Made by a program: the position numbers and the translations under genes. The notes below the pieces were generated by a model. The model saw only the letters and a list, made by a program, of their open reading frames with translations. It was not told the origin of the DNA and made no database searches. From the NCBI GenBank assembly GCA_964578175.1, contig CAZOBH010000013.1:1-30349 (forward strand): DNA of 30,349 bases. The letters run 5' to 3'. Positions 9,601-15,808 of this stretch are shown in pieces (positions within the stretch are counted from its first letter, which is position 1; every line of letters begins with the position of its first letter). Source of the DNA: RUG11788 sp964578175. Lineage in GTDB: Bacteria > Bacillota_I > Bacilli_A > RF39 > UBA660.

Positions 9601-11377
9601 GAGAATATGATGATTCATTAGTAGATTCTATATCAATTCCTATTTTAGGTTGTACAATACCATATCCATCTATAACTTTACTATGTTCTTTATTTAATTT
9701 AGGAGTATTTAAAGGATGTGCCATAAGTCCAACAAGTTTATTAGCAGCACCTAAAACTAATTCAGTATCTGCATCTAATGTAATAACATATTTTATTTTC
9801 TTTTTTAGTACAGATATATTTTCAAATAAAACATATTTTTCTTTATCTTCTTTAGACATAGTGCCAAGAAGCAACTTATTAAAATGTAATAATGCTCCTC
9901 TTTTTCTTTCATATCCTAAGAAACTTTCTTCTGACTCGTTATATACTCTTTTACGATATACAAAATAAAATAATTCTTTTCCATATTTATTATTTAACTC
10001 AATACATTTTTTTCTACCATAATCTACAAGAACTTTGTCTTCTTTACTCTCTAATTCATCATTTTGAAAACAATCACATAATAATGAAAAATATAAATTA
10101 TTAGTTTGATTAGCAAGATAGTACATTTCTAAATTTTCAAACATATCATCTATCTTTTTAGTATTTTTACATATAGTAGGTATTACTACTACAGTTGCAT
10201 TACTTTTTGGAATCCCTTTACTAAAGTCCATTTTAGGTAATGGCTTACACTTATATAATCTTAAATAAATTCTATTCATTAACTGCAAAACTACTTCACT
10301 AATTGGAACTAAGAATAAAATAAATCCTAAAACAATGTTCTTAAATAAGAAATAAGATAATATTAGTGATATACAAATAGTTAATAAAGCACTTAATAAA
10401 ATATATAATTTAGTTCTAAGTTTATAATTAGGTCTAACAAGTAGATATTCCCCAATATGTCTTTTTGATGTTATAGACTTATTCATCAACTTCTTTGTAT
10501 ATAAATACTCATCTCTATTTTTAGAATTCTTTATTATAGCCTTCCTATAAAGTTGTTTTGTTTCAACTGTCATATCTTCGTATATAGGATCTTCTTCAAG
10601 TAATTTTTCTGTTTTACTAACTTTATTAATCAAAGTTAAAGAATCTACTTTAGATAATAATCTTAAATCATTAAATAAATTAGATATTAAGATATTATTA
10701 TTAATACTCTCTTCACTTTCTTTTTTAGCTATTTCTTTAATATTAACATTATGTTTTTCTAGTATTTCATTTAGTTCTTTAAATACATCATTAGCTAAAC
10801 TACCATATGTTTGTAACTCAGAATTTAATTGACCTAAATAATATCTATTATTAAGAACTGTTTCATCTATATTTATATAATCTCTTAGATCTACCTTTTT
10901 ACCATTAGCTATTTTTTCATCAATTTTGCTAATTAAATCTCTTACTTTTTGTTTTTCTTCTTGTTCATCTCTTTTAGCGATACACAACTTAGCTATTCTA
11001 TCTATTACAAGCATACTTATAATACTTGGTATTAATTCAATATTTTGATAAGTTAAATAAACACCTTCTCTTGTTTGATAAGTGTTTAATTCTCTTATTA
11101 ATAATTTATACGAAACATCATAATTATGTTTTACAAATATCTTTTCTAGTATTTCATACATATCTACATTGTAGTTAGCATATTTAAACTTTTTTGTAGA
11201 TTTATATACTCTTTTTAAATTATTTTTAGTTTCAGCAACTAAATAATAGTTATCTATAATCCATTCATTAGTAGTACCAACAAATATATGATTTTTAGTT
11301 AAATTAACTAAGTACTCATAATGGTCACTTATTATTTTAAAATTCCTTAAGAATTGATTATAAAAATTGTTTCTCAT
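3686..11377 (-). CDS. Cyclic beta-1,2-glucan synthase-like giant protein (GT84 - cyclisation domain - GH94)
   Basis: 2563 aa, a quarter of the window, in the size range of NdvB/Cgs proteins, which build cyclic beta-1,2-glucans from UDP-glucose at the membrane. Order: soluble N-terminal region (1-315); two membrane helices (about 320-370); inverting GT2-like catalytic domain with DADT at about 533 (DxD) and HDLIE and QHRW (about 680-688); further membrane segments (about 729-766, 782-819, 846-896); a glycoamylase-like all-helical domain (about 900-1280; GTSFEYYMPM, YPWGISESAYAELD, AHHQGM), matching the cyclisation domain (GH189) of characterised synthases; then beta-sandwich regions and a C-terminal GH94 phosphorylase-like domain (about 1810-2560) with GFRDQLQD (about 2111), GGGDWNDGMN (DWND at 2247-2250, containing the general-acid Asp) and ENGGQYTHAASW. 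All key motifs are intact, with no frameshift. SD GGTGAT precedes the ATG. It is co-transcribed with pgi. The product could be a linear rather than cyclic glucan. Confidence 0.88.
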   Translation of the reverse strand: MRNNFYNQFLRNFKIISDHYEYLVNLTKNHIFVGTTNEWIIDNYYLVAETKNNLKRVYKSTKKFKYANYNVDMYEILEKIFVKHNYDVSYKLLIRELNTYQTREGVYLTYQNIELIPSIISMLVIDRIAKLCIAKRDEQEEKQKVRDLISKIDEKIANGKKVDLRDYINIDETVLNNRYYLGQLNSELQTYGSLANDVFKELNEILEKHNVNIKEIAKKESEESINNNILISNLFNDLRLLSKVDSLTLINKVSKTEKLLEEDPIYEDMTVETKQLYRKAIIKNSKNRDEYLYTKKLMNKSITSKRHIGEYLLVRPNYKLRTKLYILLSALLTICISLILSYFLFKNIVLGFILFLVPISEVVLQLMNRIYLRLYKCKPLPKMDFSKGIPKSNATVVVIPTICKNTKKIDDMFENLEMYYLANQTNNLYFSLLCDCFQNDELESKEDKVLVDYGRKKCIELNNKYGKELFYFVYRKRVYNESEESFLGYERKRGALLHFNKLLLGTMSKEDKEKYVLFENISVLKKKIKYVITLDADTELVLGAANKLVGLMAHPLNTPKLNKEHSKVIDGYGIVQPKIGIDIESTNESSYSQLIAGIGGLDVYSSITPNIYQDAFGEGSFWGKGIYDLGVYNEILENAFPDNLILSHDLIECAYLRCGYASDIEVVDGFPSSFLVDTNRQHRWTRGDMQILGWLKNKIRNKNNKKVKNNITDISKFKIFDNLRRIFLNPSLLLLILLCFYFSKISPMYVLLVVLLVIALPIFINIREFLNIQAKRKMNIKYYDDLLFGNFAIVARVVISFITIPYYSYLYLDAAFRSFYRMLISHKKLLNWTTSEDAARNMKSDIVTYLKAFKINYVFVSLLILTSIVFNFKYKISILILCILFLVAPYVMWLVSRKEKIEINDLNKEEKDKLEDLAYKTWLYFDRMLNDQTNYLIPDNYQENREIKMDNKTSATDISMSITAVISAYSLGFINKKYALSKLNGIIKTIEKLEKWNGHLYNWYRVDTLEKMYPSFVSSVDSANLAISLLTVEGLLKEFDEKDLLDRVEKLFNDMNFTYFYTDEDVFSIGYDTLEDKLVPYNYNKFASESRILSFIAIVKGDVKSKHWLCLDKTLTKYKNRKGLVSWSGTSFEYYMPMIYMKRYSNTLLDEAYHFAYFCQKEYMKEVNPHYPWGISESAYAELDDGLNYKYKAFSTPYLKMKEDIEQRVVISPYSTVLAIDINPKDVYHNMEKYKKLKMIGQYGFYEAYDYDKKEKVLAYFAHHQGMILSAIANNLKDGVIRNYFHQDVRVQSFNILLKEKVQLNALIDLKMFGYKKYDYEREKVENDIREFNGINQDPEISVLSNTKYSLMINDRGNGFSRYKTTQLNRYRKITKQNYGNFIYLKDLDNGKIWSNTYAPTEVIPDKYNVVFATDRIKFIRQDGDIVTKTEIIVCGNKNAEIRKVSLKNNGTKPRNIEVTSYTEPIIEPNITDITHRTFNNLFVSSEFDDESKSLIACRSNNTKNTKLYYLAKLFIPDEEYEISYETERSNFIGRNRNVENPQAMSMNKLSNTIGSNIDPVLSLRTSITVNPGEAKSVYYICGFAKSRNQVINIVQEYDNKGSIKKAFEYATLANNENTKKLNLTGPNMRTYNIMLNYLYQTSKRFVNDKRKDLLGYNSLNQTNLWKFGITGDYPIILVDINESEALPFVEDVLKAYEYFKSRSLHIDIVIINREIEKYKGIINHAVEQELYRMNTLYNFSSTPGNVYVLDSNEVNSEELILLNMVARLKFNTKEEKSLDESIKTLQKKNRIKEYSQQKVDVAVKNTDFNENLEFFNGYGGFTKDGSEYVVIDPDTPTPWFNVIANENFGTIVSNNECGFTYAYNSQMFKITSWTNDIVLNDKTEGIDINGNTVDSNVARHGFGYSTFDHEGTNYHLRTTQFVADKDSIKFYKSTLKNITNKKQKYTLSFWINPTFGPNEEKSSRYLLSDYYKDMNAVLIRNVYNTNYSGVTAFLSSTLPISNYRVDRILYKSIEIDIELDAKESIDFSFMLGTEIGNDKVKKLIDKYSHNKTIDNELNKVKEKWKNKLSIIKVKTDDKTFDNVINGWYAYQTYASRIYARAGFYQVGGAYGFRDQLQDCTNLVRIDPELTKQQILINAKHQFMEGDVLHWWHEDNHLGLRSRYKDDFLWLIYAVSEYCRTTEDYKILDEEIPFVSGPILADWEEEKGIIYNYTDKKATLYNHCLIALNLSMNKIGTNGLPLMGGGDWNDGMNQVGIKGKGTSVWLGFFQYMIIERFIELTKKYNSAIDVDKYKKYNEKMKDTLNDVAWDGNYYLRAFFDNGEKLGSSENNECRIDLICQCFSILTEIAPKNRIESILSSVETYLVDQRLGIIKLLDPPFNKSKNNPGYIMDYAEGMRENGGQYTHAASWYILALIKTKQYDRAFNYYQMINPINRGITKEYEDVYKVEPYVIAADIYSNKNNQGRGGWTWYTGSSAWFYKVGTTGILGFNKMGNKIYIEPHVPKKWKKYELEYHYLDTTYKIKVNLNTQDNSITMDGEKIDKKYFTIKNDKRLHAVIVNIKR

Positions 11378-11399
11378 ATAATCACCATTCCTTATATAT

Positions 11400-11429
11400 A
11401 GAATATCATTTTAGACACCTTATATTCAA
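11400..11429 (-). promoter_or_regulatory. Possible promoter of the glucan synthase-pgi operon
   Basis: TATTCT (11400-11405) preceded by TGA (extended -10), with TTGAAT (11424-11429) at 18 bp. It lies in the 108-nt divergent gap shared with the only plus-strand gene. The assignment is weak because of the A/T background. Confidence 0.35.
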
Positions 11430-11467
11430 CAAATAAAGATTAAAATATATATATTTTTTGATATAAT
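11425..11467 (+). promoter_or_regulatory. Candidate promoters of the plus-strand membrane hydrolase gene
   Basis: Two options. TTCAAC (11425-11430), 17 bp, TATATA (11448-11453) would start near 11460 and leave a short leader. A better -10, the extended TGATATAAT (hexamer 11462-11467), would place the start inside the Shine-Dalgarno sequence and so is less likely to drive this gene efficiently. The region overlaps the divergent promoter. Confidence 0.35.
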
Positions 11468-11470
11468 AAA

Positions 11471-11479
11471 AAGGAGGTG
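11471..11479 (+). promoter_or_regulatory. Shine-Dalgarno that decides the start of the plus-strand gene
   Basis: AAGGAGGTG is a near-perfect match to the anti-Shine-Dalgarno. An in-frame GTG at 11477 lies inside it and cannot be the start; the ATG at 11486, 6 nt after it, fits. Confidence 0.85.
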
Positions 11480-11485
11480 TTGGAC

Positions 11486-12748
11486 ATGAAAAATGAAGTA
11501 TTAACTGATAAAAACTATTTATTTTATGTTATTACTTTTTATCTTTTAGGAATTATAGTATTTTTCTTACCAGAATTATCTACAAGCATTTTTCATATTA
11601 TAGTTTCAACAGGTGTTATTTTATATGGGTTCATTACAGTTTTTTATAATATGCTTAAAAGAAAAGGACTAATAAATACACTTATATCGATTCTAATAAT
11701 ATTTATAGGTCTATATTTTTTAAATAATAAATATAATATGCTAAGTATATTTCCACTAATATTTTCATCTTATGTATTATTATTAACAGCAATTAAATTC
11801 TCAATATTTATAATATATAAAATTAGGGGTATAAAAGGCTTCTACAGATTACTAATAAGCGCTATTATAGACTTAATATTTACTTTAATAATTATAAGCA
11901 ATGTAATACAAAGCATAAACTTTTTAACAAGAATGTTAGGTATATACCTAATTATAATTGGAACACATTATTTAATAGATTGGTTCTTTGAATATCATAC
12001 TAGAAATAATACTAATAGAAGTTTTAGATGGACAATGCCTACTATTATTTCATTATTTATTCCATATAGATTAGCTAATAAAATAAATAAGTCTCTTACA
12101 AAAGAGAAAAATAGTATAAATAAAAATCTGTATAATGATAAAGTTGATCTTGAAATCTTAATTAGTGTAAAAGATTCAAATATAGGTAGATTTGGTCATG
12201 CAGATTTTATATTTGATAATAAAGTTTATTCATACGGATGTTATGATGAGGACTCAAAAAGATTTTTTGATATGGCAGGAGACGGAACTCTTTTTATAGT
12301 AAATAATCGAGATAAATATTTAAAATTTTGTATCGAACATTCTAAAAAAACATTTTTCGCATTTGGTATAACATTAACTGATAATCAAAAAGAAAAAGTT
12401 AGAAAAGAAATAGATAGAATTATGGAAAAATCCTATGAATGGAAATGTATTCAAGAACTAGATCCAGAAAATGATTACCAAGATTATGGTAGTTGTCTAT
12501 ATAAAGCTACTAAAGCAAAATTTTATAAATTCAATAAAAATAGTGAATACCATTTATATTATGCATTATGGACTAATTGCGTTAAAATAGTAGATCAAAT
12601 ACTAGGTGTTACAGGTAGTGCATTATTAAGATTAAATGGAGTTATAACACCTGGTTCTTACTATTATTTTTTAGACGAAGAATATAAAAGGAAAAATTCC
12701 AATGTAATAAGTAAAGAAATAATATCTGATGCAAACATAAAAAAATAG
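11486..12748 (+). CDS. Polytopic membrane protein with putative permuted NlpC/P60-like His/Cys domain
   Basis: 420 aa from the ATG at 11486; the longer GTG start at 11477 overlaps the SD. Residues 1-170 hold about five or six hydrophobic helices arranged like the HdeD/DUF308 membrane family. The soluble C-terminal half contains RFGHADFIF (His238), YSYGCYDEDSKRFFD, DYGSCLYKATKAKFYKF and TNCVKIVDQILG (Cys365). A His-first, Cys-later order with an N-C pair at the start of a helix is the pattern of circularly permuted papain-fold hydrolases (LRAT/YaeF, DUF4105-like), so a thiol hydrolase or acyltransferase acting on lipid or peptide is a plausible inference, not established. It is the only plus-strand gene. 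It is divergent from the glucan synthase and its stop codon abuts the stop of the next gene. Confidence 0.7.
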   Translation: MKNEVLTDKNYLFYVITFYLLGIIVFFLPELSTSIFHIIVSTGVILYGFITVFYNMLKRKGLINTLISILIIFIGLYFLNNKYNMLSIFPLIFSSYVLLLTAIKFSIFIIYKIRGIKGFYRLLISAIIDLIFTLIIISNVIQSINFLTRMLGIYLIIIGTHYLIDWFFEYHTRNNTNRSFRWTMPTIISLFIPYRLANKINKSLTKEKNSINKNLYNDKVDLEILISVKDSNIGRFGHADFIFDNKVYSYGCYDEDSKRFFDMAGDGTLFIVNNRDKYLKFCIEHSKKTFFAFGITLTDNQKEKVRKEIDRIMEKSYEWKCIQELDPENDYQDYGSCLYKATKAKFYKFNKNSEYHLYYALWTNCVKIVDQILGVTGSALLRLNGVITPGSYYYFLDEEYKRKNSNVISKEIISDANIKK

Positions 12749-13681
12749 TTATTTGTATACACAATTATCTTCATATACTCTAACTATTTCCATTATTTTT
12801 CTCATTTTTTCTTTTATCTTATTAATATGATAATTTCTAAAAAATTTAGTCTTACTCAATTTGGTTTCATCATTCATTACTTTATTTAACAAAGTTACCA
12901 ACTCTTGATAACTTTTTTTAATGCCTGTTATATCATCAAACCACTTTTCAATATCATCTGTATTTCCAGCTAATCTTAAATTTTCAACAGTTGGTATAAA
13001 AGTCTTGTTTTTCATTAATTCCTTACATATATATGATTGCAAATAATAAGCATCAGAAACATAATCATCTTTAATTAATCTATCTATTTGATATAAAGCA
13101 GTATTAAACTCTTCATTCTCAATTTTATATTTAGAAAAACTTTTTATTATCTTAATTATATCCTCAGTTTGTTTAGTATTAATAATTTCTTCTAAAATAA
13201 TATCTTCACTTCTCTTTTTAACATGTTTAATGTCGTCTTTATCATATGTTACATATGATAAACCAGTTCTCATTTTAACTTCTTTATCATCAAAAAGAAT
13301 CTCATTATTAATAGAATTTATAGCATGATTATATTCATGTATTATATTATCCAACAAATCTATTAAATTATATCCACTATAATTGTTTAAAACTATTTTT
13401 TTAGATGTATAATATTTTCCTTCAAGATCCCTATTCATAATTCTACTAAAATATGCTGTACAATTTCCTGGAACATTTTCATGGATATAAATAACTATGT
13501 CTTTAAAACAATTAATTACAAGGTTTTCTTTATTAAGACCATATTTAACTACAAAGGCAGGTATTATAAGACATAAAACATGTCTAATATTATCAGGATA
13601 ATTATATTTTTTACTTATTTTATCCACAAAATCTGTGTATTTATCTAAAAAGTAATTAATATTAGTATCATCTATTTTCAT
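12749..13681 (-). CDS. Uncharacterised protein with HExxH metallopeptidase-like motif
   Basis: 310 aa, no signal peptide or membrane segment, so probably cytoplasmic. I do not recognise the family. Residues 106-125 form a helix with IIHEYNHAIN: His115, Glu116 and His119 make an HExxH zinc-binding motif preceded by hydrophobic residues, as in zincin peptidases. About 45 residues further on, ILEEIINTKQTEDI (Glu164/Glu165) could supply a gluzincin-type third ligand, and GLSYVTYD lies between. The remainder is helical and Lys/Asp-rich. Start: ATG at 13681 with SD GGTGAT spaced like its neighbours. It has its own -10 placed in the gpmI terminator region and converges with the plus-strand gene with no spacer. 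Function unknown; HExxH alone can occur by chance, but the helix context favours a real site. Confidence 0.7.
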   Translation of the reverse strand: MKIDDTNINYFLDKYTDFVDKISKKYNYPDNIRHVLCLIIPAFVVKYGLNKENLVINCFKDIVIYIHENVPGNCTAYFSRIMNRDLEGKYYTSKKIVLNNYSGYNLIDLLDNIIHEYNHAINSINNEILFDDKEVKMRTGLSYVTYDKDDIKHVKKRSEDIILEEIINTKQTEDIIKIIKSFSKYKIENEEFNTALYQIDRLIKDDYVSDAYYLQSYICKELMKNKTFIPTVENLRLAGNTDDIEKWFDDITGIKKSYQELVTLLNKVMNDETKLSKTKFFRNYHINKIKEKMRKIMEIVRVYEDNCVYK

Positions 13682-13696
13682 ATAATCACCAATATT

Positions 13697-13724
13697 ATTT
13701 TACCATAAAAAAAGACGATATTAA
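13697..13724 (-). promoter_or_regulatory. Promoter of the HExxH gene, overlapping the gpmI terminator
   Basis: Extended -10 TGGTAAAAT (hexamer 13697-13702) with a TTAATA -35-like hexamer (13719-13724) at 16 bp. The -35 lies within the gpmI terminator hairpin, so terminator and promoter share sequence. Confidence 0.5.
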
Positions 13725-13730
13725 TCGTCT
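13706..13730 (-). terminator. Rho-independent terminator after gpmI
   Basis: AGACGAT (13724-13730), loop TAAT, ATCGTCT (13713-13719), followed by a run of seven T. The gpmI stop codon begins the upstream arm. Confidence 0.88.
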
Positions 13731-15231
13731 ATTTATCTATTAGAGAAACTCCTGTCATTTCAACTGGTTTTTCAAGGCCAAGTAAATCTAACATAGTTGG
13801 AGCTATATCACATAACTTACCATCATGTAGTTTTAAGTTCTTATCAGTAACAATTAATCTTACAAGGTTTGTAGTATGTGATGTCATAGGTTCTCCATCT
13901 TCTGTTAACATCTCTTCACAGTTACCATGATCAGCTGTTACAATCATTTTTCCACCTAATTCTGATATTCTATTCCATATTTTTTCAAGATTTTTATCCA
14001 TTACTTCTACCCCCTCAATAGCAGCAGGTATTACTCCAGTATGGCCTAGCATATCTCCATTAGCAAAATTAAGTATTACCACATCCATATTTTCTAATTC
14101 AGGTAATAATGAATCAGTTACTTCATTACAACTCATCTCAGGTTTTAAATCATATGTTGCAACTTTAGGACTTGGAATTAATATTTTCTTTTCATTAGGA
14201 TACTCTACTTCTTTTCCACCATCAAAGAAGAAAGTAACATGAGCATATTTTTCTGTTTCAGCAGTTCTTAATTGGGATAATCCTTTTTCTGCAATATACT
14301 CACCTAAAATATTTTTTAAATTAGGATCATCATATGCAGAAGGTGCTTTAACTGACTCAACAACAGGCATCATAGTTATAACTGATAAGTTATTAAATCT
14401 AACTACTGGCATATCATTGAATTCTGGATTAGTAAGAGCTGTAAACATTTCTCTTAATCTATCTCTTCTAAAGTTAAAAGCAATAACTCCATCATTTTCT
14501 TCAATATTACCATTATCAGCAAACTTAGCTGGAATTAAAAACTCGTCAGTAATATCATTTTTATAACTATCTTCAATATATTTTTCAATAGAATCTAGTT
14601 TTTCTCCTTTATTATTAACAATAACATCATATGATTTTATTAATCTATCATAGTTATTATCTCTATCCATTCCATAGTATCTTCCAGAAACTGATGCGAT
14701 TTTTCCAACACCTATTTCTTTTAGTTTATCTTCTACTCTAGAAATATATGAATAAGCACTAGTTGGTGATACATCTCTTCCATCAGTAAATAAATGAAGA
14801 TAAAGTTTAGTAATATTTTCTTGTTTAGCCATATCAAGAAGTGCCATTAAGTGGTCTATATGAGAATGAACTCCTCCATCACTTATTAAACCAACAATAT
14901 GTAATTTAGAATTATTATCTTTAACATGATTCATTACATTTAATAATTTTTCATTTTTAAAGAAATTCCCATCTTTTATCTCTTTATTAATTAATGCAAG
15001 AGGTTGATAAACTATTCTTCCTGCACCAATGTTCATATGACCTACTTCACTATTTCCCATTTGGCCTTCAGGAAGTCCAACAGCTTCTCCACTAGCATCT
15101 ACCCTACAACTAGGATATTCTTCTAATAATCTATTAAAGAATGGTTTGTGAGATCTTTCAAAAGCATTTCCTTCATAAAGTTCTTTTATTCCACAACCAT
15201 CCATAATACATAATAATAATGGTTTTTTCAT
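13729..15231 (-). CDS. gpmI: 2,3-bisphosphoglycerate-independent phosphoglycerate mutase
   Basis: Interconverts 3- and 2-phosphoglycerate in glycolysis using two Mn ions and a phosphoserine intermediate; alkaline phosphatase superfamily. 500 aa, close to the family's usual 510. MDGCGI (10-15) gives the first metal Asp; QMGNSEVGHM (58-67) contains the catalytic Ser61; SDGGVHSHIDHL, GRDVSPTS, GRYYGMDRD, NFRRDR and TADHGNCEEM are all present with their metal and substrate residues. A strong GGAGG SD precedes the ATG. It is the third gene of an ATPase-rhomboid-gpmI transcription unit, 28 nt behind the rhomboid gene, and ends in a good terminator. Confidence 0.98.
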   Translation of the reverse strand: MKKPLLLCIMDGCGIKELYEGNAFERSHKPFFNRLLEEYPSCRVDASGEAVGLPEGQMGNSEVGHMNIGAGRIVYQPLALINKEIKDGNFFKNEKLLNVMNHVKDNNSKLHIVGLISDGGVHSHIDHLMALLDMAKQENITKLYLHLFTDGRDVSPTSAYSYISRVEDKLKEIGVGKIASVSGRYYGMDRDNNYDRLIKSYDVIVNNKGEKLDSIEKYIEDSYKNDITDEFLIPAKFADNGNIEENDGVIAFNFRRDRLREMFTALTNPEFNDMPVVRFNNLSVITMMPVVESVKAPSAYDDPNLKNILGEYIAEKGLSQLRTAETEKYAHVTFFFDGGKEVEYPNEKKILIPSPKVATYDLKPEMSCNEVTDSLLPELENMDVVILNFANGDMLGHTGVIPAAIEGVEVMDKNLEKIWNRISELGGKMIVTADHGNCEEMLTEDGEPMTSHTTNLVRLIVTDKNLKLHDGKLCDIAPTMLDLLGLEKPVEMTGVSLIDK

Positions 15232-15259
15232 ATCTAATCCTCCTTCTAAATTATATCAC

Positions 15260-15808
15260 TTACAACGGGAAAAAACCAAAAATAATCCCACAAATAGCGC
15301 CAATTAAATGTCCAAAATGAGATACTCCATCTTTCATGAAAATAGATGAAAAAATTTCATTAACAATATAAAAAACGAATACAAGTATTAAAGTTAATGG
15401 GATTTTCCCACTTGCAATATTAGCAAATGAGCTTAAACAAATAAGCATATAAGCAATACCACTAGCGCCTAAAAGTCTGTTTCTACTAAAAATAAAACTA
15501 ATTACCCCTGTAACAAAGGCTGTTATTAAAATCATATATAAGAGATTAGTAGATCCATATTTTTCTTCTACTAAAGGACCTACTATTAAGATAATTAAAA
15601 AATTATTCATAAAATGAGCCCAACTTTGATGTCCAAAGATATGAGTAATAAATCTTAGATAAGTAAAAGGAGATAATAAAGAACCCCTGTAAGTAGAAAA
15701 CAACAATACATTAGAAACATCTTTAGTTATATATTTTAGTATTAAAGCAAATAAAGAAATAAAAAAGAAGGATAAAACAACGGGTGAATTAAAGTATATT
15801 AAATCCAT
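15260..15808 (-). CDS. Rhomboid-family intramembrane serine protease
   Basis: 182 aa with about six hydrophobic segments, a minimal rhomboid. Hallmarks: QSWAHFMNNFLI (loop 1/TM2 region), LLGASGIAYM containing the catalytic Ser116 of the GxSG motif, and SHFGHLIGAICG containing the catalytic His167 in the last helix. Rhomboids cleave substrate transmembrane segments within the bilayer; the substrate here cannot be predicted. The ATG overlaps the stop of the upstream ATPase gene by 1 nt (TAATG), suggesting translational coupling, and gpmI follows after 28 nt. Confidence 0.92.
   Translation of the reverse strand: MDLIYFNSPVVLSFFFISLFALILKYITKDVSNVLLFSTYRGSLLSPFTYLRFITHIFGHQSWAHFMNNFLIILIVGPLVEEKYGSTNLLYMILITAFVTGVISFIFSRNRLLGASGIAYMLICLSSFANIASGKIPLTLILVFVFYIVNEIFSSIFMKDGVSHFGHLIGAICGIIFGFFPL

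Noticed and set aside
4327..10104. Several plus-strand ORFs of 60-90 codons inside the giant glucan synthase
   Set aside because: Antisense shadows with low-complexity Leu/Ile/Phe/His composition, no SD and no family resemblance.
11477..11485. GTG start three codons upstream in the plus-strand gene
   Set aside because: It lies inside the Shine-Dalgarno sequence; ATG 11486 is correctly spaced.
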